A stretch of DNA of 64,000 nt from Leishmania donovani (taxonomy: Eukaryota; Euglenozoa; Kinetoplastea; Trypanosomatida; Trypanosomatidae): NCBI RefSeq assembly GCF_000227135.1, contig NC_018251.1:161989-225988 (forward strand). The letters run 5' to 3'. A program made the position numbers and the translations under genes. Below, in pieces: positions 38,468 through 47,522 of this stretch (position 1 is its first letter; each line of letters opens with the position of its first letter). A model generated the notes under the pieces. That model did no database searches, was not told the DNA's origin, and saw nothing but the letters and a program-made list of their open reading frames with translations.

Positions 38468-40139
38468 GCGGCTGCGGCGTTGCAGCGCATACGTCGCCGC
38501 ACCGTCGACGGCTGCCGCGGCAGCCCTCGGTACGCCTCAACGGCACTGTGCGGAAACGACAGGCAAGGCTCAGTACGCCTCGAACTCAGAGCATCATGGT
38601 CTGGCCGCCTCAGCCACACTGCCGACGGCCACGGCCCTGCGCCGTCGAAAGCTGCGGTGTTTGCGGGGCGCCTACCACGCAAGTCGTGCCGTGGCGCAAC
38701 TCCTTCTGCCTCTTCTTCAGCCAGCGCGAAGCATCCTGGGCTACATGGACATGACGGACGCCATGAAGAACCTTGCCACCGCTCTGGAAGGTAGTCCGGT
38801 CTCGCTGGAGCATGAGGGGCCTCTACAAGATGCACACCTGATCGCAATACGAGACCTCGCCACGAGCGCGACAGTCACAGACCTTCGCAGTCGATTATTG
38901 AACGGCTCTTTGTGTCCTCGAGGGGCCACAAGTCTCACAGCAGCACTCTGGAATAAGACGAGCGTGCGCGACTACCAAAAATGCCTTTTGGCAGCACGCC
39001 AAGCTCGTCTCGATGCCGGGCACTCCTTCAACGGCTACGACCACCTCGCAGAGGCCGGGGCCGCCATGCGCAGCGCGATGTGCTCGGATGTGGCCGAGCC
39101 GAAAACCTGCGCCGAGTGGGCCCGCCTCATCGACCTCTACACCTCCTTCCTCCCTGATCGGTCCCACATCCACGAGCTGGAGAATCTGCCGCAGGAGATC
39201 GCCATTGGCGAGCTGCTCCGCGAGACCGTCGAGCGCGTGCGCAGGGCGGAGGATCACGCCGGCGGCGATGGCTTCGCGCTGGACTGCGTCGTCGACGTCG
39301 GCGGCGGCAACGGCTTCCTTGCGGCGCAGGTGGCGGAGCGCCTGCAGTGCGACAGCGTCGTCATCGACCCCTTCTTTCCGGCGCACTCCATCGACTGCTG
39401 CCCGCGGCTGTGGCCCGACACAGCGCACCGCGCACGGCCCGCCACGCGCCGGCAGCGCACACTGCACCGCACCGTGGCGCTGTTCCGCGACGTCCGCTGG
39501 TCGGACGCTGTGCCGGCAACGCCAGCACGCACGGCCCTCATCGCGAAGCACCTGTGCGGCAGCGGCGTGGACGAGGTGCTGCGCCATCTGGAGGCGCAGG
39601 AGTCTCTGCCGCGCATCCTCGTTCTGGCGCCGTGTTGCTTTAACAAAATCACCGTTGATCGGTACTGCGACGCTGCCTACCTGAGGCAGGTCATGGGCAT
39701 CGGCTCCGAAGAGGCCCTGGCGCGTGTGAATCGGCTCACAGACTGGAACATGTCATGCTATCAGAGCACCCACGAGCGCATGTTGGCGCGGGTCGAGGCG
39801 GCTCGGCGAAGCTCAGCCACGAGTGGCAGGGGATGCGCCTGCGAGGTGCAGATAGCTATGGAAGCTTCTGCGTCGCAAGCGCTCCCCGCCGTTGACGGCA
39901 GCTCTGCCGCCACTGCTCCGCTGTTCTGCTACCAGCGCCGAAGCGGTCCTCGCTCCATCGCAAACAGTATCACGTGTACCCATGACTTTGCGCTGCTGGT
40001 CGAGGCCCTTCTCAACTACGGGCGAATGCAGTGGCTGCAGCAGCGCCACTACGACGTGCATCTGGTGCAGTATGTGCCCGATGTGGTGACGCCGAAAAAC
40101 AAGTGTTGGCTCGCGATTCGACAAGCGCACACGAGTTGA
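38451..40139 (+). CDS. TRM13-like tRNA 2'-O-methyltransferase (paralogue 1)
   Basis: A 562-aa protein. An AdoMet-binding glycine loop VVDVGGGNGFLA lies near residues 280-291. The TRM13 signature KHLCGSGVD is at about 366-374, LAPCCF at about 392-397, then a helix with YLRQVMGIGSEEAL and LTDWNM. This order (AdoMet loop, KHLCG, CC motif, W-containing loop) is that of TRM13, which methylates the ribose of nucleotide 4 in some tRNAs. The usual N-terminal CHHC zinc finger of TRM13 is not apparent. The first 100 residues are Arg/Ala/Ser-rich and could hold a mitochondrial presequence. Bases 39114-39634 are almost identical to the core of the neighbouring paralogue, while both ends differ. The start is the first long-frame ATG after a good splice acceptor. 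Confidence 0.75.
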   Translation: MWRPCKRLRRCSAYVAAPSTAAAAALGTPQRHCAETTGKAQYASNSEHHGLAASATLPTATALRRRKLRCLRGAYHASRAVAQLLLPLLQPARSILGYMDMTDAMKNLATALEGSPVSLEHEGPLQDAHLIAIRDLATSATVTDLRSRLLNGSLCPRGATSLTAALWNKTSVRDYQKCLLAARQARLDAGHSFNGYDHLAEAGAAMRSAMCSDVAEPKTCAEWARLIDLYTSFLPDRSHIHELENLPQEIAIGELLRETVERVRRAEDHAGGDGFALDCVVDVGGGNGFLAAQVAERLQCDSVVIDPFFPAHSIDCCPRLWPDTAHRARPATRRQRTLHRTVALFRDVRWSDAVPATPARTALIAKHLCGSGVDEVLRHLEAQESLPRILVLAPCCFNKITVDRYCDAAYLRQVMGIGSEEALARVNRLTDWNMSCYQSTHERMLARVEAARRSSATSGRGCACEVQIAMEASASQALPAVDGSSAATAPLFCYQRRSGPRSIANSITCTHDFALLVEALLNYGRMQWLQQRHYDVHLVQYVPDVVTPKNKCWLAIRQAHTS

Positions 40140-41230
40140 ATGCTGGAATCGATCGTGCCCCTGCACGTCTTGTCTGTCTCTCTCTCTCTCTCTGGCGACA
40201 CGCGGATAACACCTTTGTATCCGTGCCGCAAGGCCCATCAAGGCCGGTGCCGCTGTTTGTGTCTCCCAGTGTAGCCCCGCTCACACGTAGGCGCCTGCGC
40301 CTACATAGATGCCGGCAGCGCACGACGAGCTTCCGCGCACGCACTTCGGTCGTAAAGATCACCTTCCACCCACACACACAAAAAAAAAAGCAACTTTCGG
40401 GTGTGCGCCTAGAAAGGGGACGGTACAGAACCAAGGTGTAGGTCGATAGCGGCTACACGAAGGGGTGTGGAACGGTACACCGAGGGAGACCCCCTGCACA
40501 GCTGTTATGGTAGACGCCCCGCCATGCCTCTGAGGGCGGGTAAAGAAGTATCGTAGTGTGTGGAAGGCGAGTATGCCTCAACGACAACTGTCGCATCGAC
40601 CTCCGGTATGGCGTGACGCCGAGGACCGCCCGAGACACGACCCCGGCACTTCAAAGAGAAAACAGCCCCCGCATTTGAGGAGGACGTCCGTGTGACGGTG
40701 TGTACGTCAACGTCATGCGCAGACGCGCACGCACATGTAAGGCCCATCACTTCCTCGCCACTTCTCTCTCTCCCCCCGTACTCCTCGCTCTCCCTTCCAC
40801 GTCGGACTGCATCGCGTACGCGCGCTTACGCTACGTTTTCTTTGCTCGGTTTGCGCGTGTGTGTAACGCGTGTGTGTTGGGTGTATACCTTACTCGCGTT
40901 TTCTGCCGTTGGGCGTGCGCTGCATGGCAACGGAACGGCGGTCCTTGTCCGACAAAACAACTGCTCAAGCATCTGCATGTGGCGGCACATGCGCGTCATT
41001 GAAAAGACAAGCATCCTTCACAGGATTCCTTTCTGTGAAGTATATCAGGAACGTCAAAACAGATATAAGCAGAAGTTTGAACGTGTCAGGGCAGCAGCGG
41101 CTGCAACTGTGCCGACGGAAGACTACAGCAGCAGCGGCTTGGTGGCCGAAGTGTGGCGACCACGGAATGGGTAGTCGCCTGCTCTTACCCTCCAACAACA
41201 GCAGCACCATCTGCAGCTGCAGCGGTGGCT
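40140..41230. other. Spacer between the TRM13-like paralogues
   Basis: 40440-40690 has a composition unlike the pyrimidine/TG spacers and could be a relic, but I recognise nothing in it. A strong pyrimidine tract at 40750-40800 is followed by its first AG only at 40968-40969, just before a coding-like ORF at 40977-41174. Confidence 0.6.
40977..41174 (+). CDS. Possible true N-terminus of TRM13-like paralogue 2, in another frame
   Basis: A 65-codon ORF reads MWRHMRVIEKTSILHRIPFC and continues with a charged helix (VYQERQNRYKQKFERVRAA). It starts 8 nt after the first AG following the pyrimidine tract at 40750-40800. Like paralogue 1 it begins with Met-Trp-Arg. It runs into the frame of the main ORF (open since at least 41153) with a small overlap, so one indel between about 41150 and 41230 would fuse them. 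It may instead be an upstream ORF. Confidence 0.35.
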   Translation: MWRHMRVIEKTSILHRIPFCEVYQERQNRYKQKFERVRAAAAATVPTEDYSSSGLVAEVWRPRNG

Positions 41231-43934
41231 ATGCAGAACTACCGCTGCAAGCAGAGACAATACCACAGCGTGCTGTGGTCGCTGCAGTTTGTGCTCGCTC
41301 TCCTACACCACGCGCGGAAAGGCGCCGCACGTGCACGTCAGCAGCAACACGAGCGCGGCAACGCTAGGGAGGACAACAGCTGTTGCTGCTCAACCTCAAC
41401 TGGTGCCGCTGACACGGAGTCAGATACTTTGATTGCGTTTCAAGCGGCCGCAGACGGTGCCTTGGCCTCGTTCGCAACACAGGGACCGCTTTCTGCCTCG
41501 CAGTTGCTCTCCCTGCAGAACAGCCTCACTGACGCTGACGTACGTGATCTCTGCGTGCAATGCATGCGCCACTTCATCACCCAGCAGCAGCAGCCGGCGC
41601 CAACGCTCACGTCTGTGCAGCAGCCGCTCTTCAGCGCTGAAAACGTCTTTGCCGCCCCTACGCCTCTTCTTCTCGTGCTGTGGCCAACCGAGAGTGTTCG
41701 CCAACACTACACATGGGCTTTGGAGGTGGCTCACCACCACCGCATCGACCACAGCGACCTCCTCGCCATACCAGGCTACCTGCAGGAGGCTGGCCTGCAC
41801 GCGCGGCGTGTCTTTGCGGGGTATAGCGGCGCCAAACATGATGAAAGGTCTACCGTGGCGCAGGACTCAGAGCAGCGGGCAGCGCATGAGTGGGCCCGCC
41901 TCATCGACCTCTACACCTCCTTCCTCCCTGATCGGTCCCACATCCACGAGCTGGAGAATCTGCCGCAGGAGATCGCCATTGGCGAGCTGCTCCGCGAGAC
42001 CGTCGAGCGCGTGCGCAGGGCGGAGGATCACGCCGGCGGCGATGGCTTCGCGCTGGACTGCGTNNNNNNNNNNNNNNNNNNNNNNNNNNNNNNNNNNNNN
42101 NNNNNNNNNNNNNNNNNNNNNNNNNNNNNNNNNNNNNNNNNNNNNNNNNNNNNNNNNNNNNNGAGTGGGCCCGCCTCATCGACCTCTACACCTCCTTCCT
42201 CCCTGATCGGTCCCACATCCACGAGCTGGAGAATCTGCCGCAGGAGATCGCCATTGGCGAGCTGCTCCGCGAGACCGTCGAGCGCGTGCGCAGGGCGGAG
42301 GATCACGCCGGCGGCGATGGCTTCGCGCTGGACTGCGTCGTCGACGTCGGCGGCGGCAACGGCTTCCTTGCGGCGCAGGTGGCGGAGCGCCTGCAGTGCG
42401 ACAGCGTCGTCATCGACCCCTTCTTTCCGGCGCACTCCATCGACTGCTGCCCGCGGCTGTGGCCCGACACAGCGCACCGCGCACGGCCCGCCACGCGCCG
42501 GCAGCGCACACTGCACCGCACCGTGGCGCTGTTCCGCGACGTCCGCTGGTCGGACGCTGTGCCGGCAACGCCAGCACGCACGGCCCTCATCGCGAAGCAC
42601 CTGTGCGGCAGCGGCGTGGACCTTTGCGGGGTATAGCGGCGCCAAACATGATGAAAGGTCTACCGTGGCGCAGGACTCAGAGCAGCGGGCAGCGCATGAG
42701 TGGGCCCGCCTCATCGACCTCTACACCTCCTTCCTCCCTGATCGGTCCCACATCCACGAGCTGGAGAATCTGCCGCAGGAGATCGCCATTGGCGAGCTGC
42801 TCCGCGAGACCGTCGAGCGCGTGCGCAGGGCGGAGGATCACGCCGGCGGCGATGGCTTCGCGCTGGACTGCGTCGTCGACGTCGGCGGCGGCAACGGCTT
42901 CCTTGCGGCGCAGGGGGCGGAGCGCCTGCAGTGCGACAGCGTCGTCATCGACCCCTTCTTTCCGGCGCACTCCATCGACTGCTGCCCGCGGCTGTGGCCC
43001 GACACAGCGCACCGCGCACGGCCCGCCACGCGCCGGCAGCGCACACTGCACCGCACCGTGGCGCTGTTCCGCGACGTCCGCTGGTCGGACGCTGTGCCGG
43101 CAACGCCAGCACGCACGGCCCTCATCGCGAAGCACCTGTGCGGCAGCGGCGTGGACGAGGTGCTGCGCCATCTGGAGGCGCAGGAGTCTCTGCCGCGCAT
43201 CCTCGTTCTGGCGCCGTGCTGCTTTAGCAAATGCTCGCTGGACACCTACATCGACCCTGACTTTGTGTCCGCGCTGCTGGGGCTGGGCAGTGCTGCAGCC
43301 TTCTGCCATCTAACGCGCTTGACAGACTGGAATGTGTCCGTGCACCAGCGATTGCAGGGTGTCGCTCTGTCGGGGAGAGGCCCCTCAGCATCGGNNNNNN
43401 NNNNNNNNNNNNNNNNNNNNNNNNNNNNNNNNNNNNNNNNNNNNNNNNNNNNNNNNNNNNNNNNNNNNNNNNNNNNNNNNNNNNNNNNNNNNNTGCGGCA
43501 GCGGCGTGGACGAGGGGCTGCGCCATCTGGAGGCGCAGGAGTCTCTGCCGCGCATCCTCGTTCTGGCGCCGTGCTGCTTTAGCAAATGCTCGCTGGACAC
43601 CTACATCGACCCTGACTTTGTGTCCGCGCTGCTGGGGCTGGGCAGTGCTGCAGCCTTCTGCCATCTAACGCGCTTGACAGACTGGAATGTGTCCGTGCAC
43701 CAGCGATTGCAGGGTGTCGCTCTGTCGGGGAGAGGCCCCTCAGCATCGGTCTCGAAGAAGTCCGTGCGTTACTTTGTCTCCTGTCCAGAGGGCATAGCCG
43801 CCTCCGTCGAAGCCGTCGTGAGCCAAGGACGCGTACAGTGGCTTCAGCGTCACGGGTACATCGTGCGACTAGTGGAGTACGTTCCCGACTGCGTGACACC
43901 AAAGAATCGCTGTATGGTGGCATACCGTACGTGA
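41231..43934 (+). CDS. TRM13-like tRNA 2'-O-methyltransferase (paralogue 2), scrambled by assembly
   Basis: From the in-frame ATG at 41231 the protein reads a unique N-terminal part (to about 41887). It then has the shared core with VVDVGGGNGFLA, KHLCGSGVD and LAPCCF, and a unique C-terminal part ending in CVTPKNRCMVAYRT with the stop at 43932-43934. The same C-terminal helix layout as paralogue 1 (YVPDxVTPKNxC) shows common ancestry. The core appears more than once because of two artefact gaps (42064-42162, 43395-43493) and a 535-bp tandem repeat. The unit is not a multiple of three, so as written the gene cannot be translated straight through. After collapsing the redundancy, a single methyltransferase of normal layout would result. 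If the 535-bp repeat is real, the gene is broken. An N-terminal extension from 40977 is possible. Confidence 0.7.
41812..43156. repeat. 535-bp tandem repeat within TRM13-like paralogue 2
   Basis: Unit 1 is 41812-42063 plus 42339-42621, after removing the gap and its overlap. Unit 2 is 42622-43156. The junction at 42621/42622 joins GGCGTGGAC directly to CTTTGCGGGG with no N. One substitution is visible (T to G at 42915). Confidence 0.85.
42064..42162. other. 99-N gap between overlapping contig ends
   Basis: The 176 bases before the gap (41888-42063) are identical to the 176 bases after it (42163-42338). Confidence 0.9.
43395..43493. other. 99-N gap between overlapping contig ends
   Basis: Bases 43139-43394 (256 bp) recur at 43494-43749 with one visible mismatch (GTG versus GGG in the codon after GACGAG). 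Confidence 0.9.
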
Positions 43935-44810
43935 CGTACGGGCTCGGCCGTTTCCTCGTATCCTAACAAGTGAGCCTGTGGTAGAGAGTGCGCGCAAGCT
44001 GTCTGTGCTGCCTTACCTGCACGCATAACAACGACGATAGAGATCGAACATTTCTCTGTAGCTGATGCGTGCTGCTGCCGCCGTTGCTGCCCACTGTTCA
44101 TCCCACGCATCTCTGCCTGAACTTCAGCCAGGCCGCTACAAGCATCGTCTACTTACCCCGACGACGAAATGAGACCTGCCTGCACCTTCGCTGCGTCGCT
44201 TCGGGTGGTCGGTGAGCCAATCTCTCTTGCTCGCTTATCCTCTGCCGCGGCTCTCGTCAGGCCATTGAATGCGTCAGGAAGACACGCTGGCAAGTGCGAC
44301 TCTCCCCCCCCCACACACACACGTGCATGCCTCGTCCAAGCACTCTGGTGTAATGGTAGACGCCGCGGCAAGCCGTCGCATGCATGCAAGCGGCTGCGTC
44401 ATGTCCTCTTGTTGGGTGCCCCCTTCTTTCCTTTCCTCCTGAGCATCCGCCAACACCACAACTGCCCTGTGTGGCACGGTCTTCCCGTACATCATCTCTG
44501 GGCAACGAATCAAACTGGGCATCTCCACCTCCTCTCATATGTGTATGCATCTCTGTGTGTGTGTGTGTGTGCATGTCCACAATGCACTTGGCCGTTCACT
44601 TGATCCCCTTTCACACATCTGCAGACCATCTCTCTTGCCTTCCCTACCGGCATCACCTCCTTCACGTGCCAGACCCTCCCCATTCAGCGCGCCGTCGTCA
44701 CATAGGGACCTCTTACTCCTCTCGAGCTTCTTGATGACAGCTGCGCTGCCGCTTGTTACCCGCCGTCACCACCACCACCACACTTTTCATCGTCTCTTGC
44801 CTTCTTCGCC
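43935..44810. other. Spacer, no gene seen
   Basis: Pyrimidine tracts, a CA run near 44311-44322 and a TG run near 44554-44571. A tRNA-like D-arm string at 44347-44363 lacks the rest of a tRNA. Tracts at 44703-44725 and 44783-44809 precede the next gene. Confidence 0.65.
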
Positions 44811-45203
44811 ATGTCGACCGACCTCGAGTGCGGGTCTGAGGCGCTGGGCCGTTACACGTGCAAGGATGCCCCACGCCCAAGTGTGTGCTGCACCAACGGC
44901 TGCTGCGCCACCTCTCCTTACGACCTGGACATGTACGCGGGGCTGCCGCTGTGGCTGCGCATTGTCGTGGCAATCTTGGCTGGTTTCGCAATGGTGCTCA
45001 TTTTCGCTTTTTGCCTCTATCGCGATCGCCGCGCCCTGCGTGCGTACACACTACTCAAGCAAGAGGAGGCGGAAGAGCGACGACGGCAGCGGCCATCGGA
45101 AGAGCTTCACGAGGTGCATCCCATCGGGCCGCAGAACAGCGGGGGTGAAACCTTGCATATACCCGATACACAGAGTCGCCCATCTCTCCGCCTCGCCGGA
45201 TAA
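44811..45203 (+). CDS. Small single-pass membrane protein with six-cysteine ectodomain
   Basis: A 130-aa protein. The first 45 residues hold six cysteines at positions 7, 17, 26, 27, 31 and 32, ending in the motif CCTNGCC. A hydrophobic span at about 47-69 (LRIVVAILAGFAMVLIFAFC) is followed by the basic YRDRR stop-transfer and a charged cytoplasmic tail of about 60 residues rich in Glu, Arg, Gln and Pro. There is no cleavable signal peptide, so a type III topology is likely. The CC-x3-CC pattern just before a single TM span recalls the Shisa/WBP1/VOPP1-type adaptors of animals, but the match is short. Function unknown. Next to it is another small single-TM gene (46030-46308). Confidence 0.75.
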   Translation: MSTDLECGSEALGRYTCKDAPRPSVCCTNGCCATSPYDLDMYAGLPLWLRIVVAILAGFAMVLIFAFCLYRDRRALRAYTLLKQEEAEERRRQRPSEELHEVHPIGPQNSGGETLHIPDTQSRPSLRLAG

Positions 45204-46029
45204 GCAAAGGCATCGAGTGCGATGATGACGTGCTCATAGACGATCTTGCATGGCGCACGTGCATCTGTGTGTGTGTGTGTGTATCCGTCTCTCTCTCTGC
45301 TATTCTTCTGCTTCCTCACGCATCGCTAATCCTGCCCCCTCCCCTCAGGCCATACAGCCTTCCAGACATACATGTATATATGTCTGCTCTCCCTCTGTGT
45401 GTGTATATGTGTGGAATGAGCCATCGCCTCGTCAGTCGTCTGTCCTTCCTTCCCTCCAAGGCTCTGCTTCCTCGTTCATGCACGGTGTCGTCGTGGTGCC
45501 TTCTACGTACGCATCTCCCACGCTCTCTCTCCTCTCCGCATTCACTCTTCCCACCTCCACTAGCTCGAGCGACGGGTATCATCTTTATTCCCACTCTCAC
45601 TAGTCCGAAGGGCCCGTCCGTGGCAGCACCCCCCCCCCCACAAATAAACGCGCGCGTATGACCCCTCCTCCTCCGTCGTTCCTTTCTCACACACACCTCT
45701 TCCTTGGGACACATACGGGCGCGTAGAGCGAGAGCGAGAGCGAGAGAGAGAGAGACCGGGCCCAAGTACTGTCTTTCCCGTCCTCATTTTGTTGGGTTAG
45801 TTGTCTGTCCGTGCGGAGTGCCCAAGCCCCCCTCCCCTACTAGACCATCGTTAGATAGTGGGGGAGGAGGCTCATAGAGACAGGCAGACAGACAGACACG
45901 CGCACTGTCGCAAATGTACAAGCACAGACTCATTTTGCGATCTTTCTTATCACCACCACGACAACCCCGCCCCCCGCCCCCCGCCCACCTCAACTCTCTG
46001 ATGTGACCGGCGTCTGCCTTTGCACTGCC
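45204..46029. other. Spacer, no gene seen
   Basis: Contains TG runs (about 45265-45282, 45396-45412), C runs at 45631-45639 and a GA-rich stretch at 45725-45757. The ATG-TGA at 46001-46006 lies 23 nt before the next start. Confidence 0.65.
46001..46006 (+). promoter_or_regulatory. Minimal start-stop upstream ORF
   Basis: ATG is followed directly by TGA, 23 nt upstream of the ATG at 46030. If it is inside the mature mRNA leader, it is the shortest possible uORF and could stall or recycle ribosomes before the small membrane-protein gene. Confidence 0.4.
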
Positions 46030-46308
46030 ATGGACATTGATATGTTTCTGCTCTTCGAGACCGTGACGGCCGGCATCTTCGGCGTCGTGCTCGTCACGAT
46101 CATCGGGATGAGCATCTTAGCCTGCGTGCAGCGCGGGCAGCGGATGAAAGAGCGAAGGCAGCAGTGCGAGGACTTAGCAGCCAGTACTAGAGAAAAGCAG
46201 CAGCATCTCCAGTGGCTCGCTGGGATCAACAACCTCAGTGATAATCCAGATCTCTTTGACGATGGTGCCTCCAACAGCTCCTGGTCTTCCCGCAAATCAC
46301 GATGGTGA
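46030..46308 (+). CDS. Small single-pass membrane protein
   Basis: A 92-aa protein from the ATG at 46030; the open frame upstream begins with GTG after the minimal uORF. Residues about 5-33 are hydrophobic (FLLFETVTAGIFGVVLVTII) and followed by a basic, then charged, coiled-coil-like segment (RGQRMKERRQQCEDLAAST) and a Ser/Asp-rich end. The topology is probably N-out, C-in. No family recognised. Its size and layout are similar to the upstream neighbour at 44811, but without the cysteine cluster. Confidence 0.65.
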   Translation: MDIDMFLLFETVTAGIFGVVLVTIIGMSILACVQRGQRMKERRQQCEDLAASTREKQQHLQWLAGINNLSDNPDLFDDGASNSSWSSRKSRW

Positions 46309-47522
46309 GCCCTCCTCACCTTCCTTTGCCTCCTCACTTCCTGTACGGTCTCCTCCCTATAATAGTGATAGCCTTTGTTGTCTTGCCACAGTAGATGTGC
46401 GCTGCTGATCTGTGTGTGTGTGTGTGTCCTTGTCTGCACGCTTTCGTCGTGGGCATTTTTTGTTAGCCAGATGGAGAGGAGGGGAGAGGGGGCTGGGACA
46501 CACATCCCTACGCACACATGCACGCCAACTCACTCAGAATCGCCAGATGAGGTAGACATGCACACACATACATGCACACACTTCCTCCCTACTGTCCCTA
46601 CCACCACTATCGGCTTCGTTATCTGTAATCCACCATCCTCATCACTCAGCGCCACTGTGGACTCAACATCTCCGCTTGGCAGCCGCCTCTTTTTCTCTCT
46701 CCTTCACTCCTCCCTCTCACTCACGTGTTCGTGCCAAGCCCACCCAGAGACACCCCGACACACATGCGCTTGCACTCTTGTTGCTGTCATTGTCGTATCG
46801 CGCTCTATCCCCCTCTCTCTGTCTACGCCTCGCTTCGTATTGAGGGTTGGTGCTTTCCCCTTCCTTGCCGGCCTCTGTGTGTGTGTGTGTGTGTGTTCGT
46901 GTCGTAGCACTCTCATCTCTCTCCTCTGTCCCTCGTCTCCGCGTCAATCGCCGCGTTCTTCATCTTCCTCACTTCGTGTGCCGACACGGGCCCTCTCCAT
47001 CACGGCTTCATCTCAGGCACCGCCGCAGTCCCCCCCCCTTCACACTGCCAACCGGCATCTGTGCTCCCTCGCCATCTCGTCTGCCTTTGCGTGTTTGTGT
47101 GCGCGTGCTTTGGAGAACGCAGGGCAAGCGGTGGGGAAGTCAGAGCGTCAGCCATGAGGGAAACGATGAAGCACATCGTGCGGGCACCTGTCTCTGTGGG
47201 TTACTTTTCGTTTCGCCGCTCTCACCCCCTCTCCTTCCTCTCACACCCTGTGTGACGGGTCTCGTGCCTCCACCACCACCCCCATCAACCGCACATTCAC
47301 AGGCACGCGTGTCGCACACGTACTCTTGTTCTCCATCTCCAATACCCTCCGCCTCCATCCTCCCCTCTCACACTCTGGCTTCTCGCAGTTGGAGGCTCGA
47401 AGTGAAGCGGGTGCGAGCACCGTCAGCCGCAGGGGGAGGGGGCAGAGACACCGCCTCCAAGGCGCCATCACCCTTGTCGATATTTGGGAGCTGGCCACGT
47501 GGCTGCACTGTTGGCTCTGACG
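46309..47522. other. Spacer, no gene seen
   Basis: TG/CA runs (46411-46429, 46877-46894) and many CT tracts. The tract 47345-47384 with AG 47387-47388 is a good candidate acceptor, giving a leader of about 135 nt for the next gene. Confidence 0.65.

Noticed and set aside
40453..40638. Minus-strand 61-codon frame in the unusual 40440-40690 stretch
   Set aside because: Too short and unsupported; the composition is odd, but I recognise no element or gene.
44347..44400. tRNA-like string GTGTAATGGTAGA
   Set aside because: It resembles a D arm, but there is no T arm (GGTTCAA), no matching acceptor stem and no terminator at the expected place.
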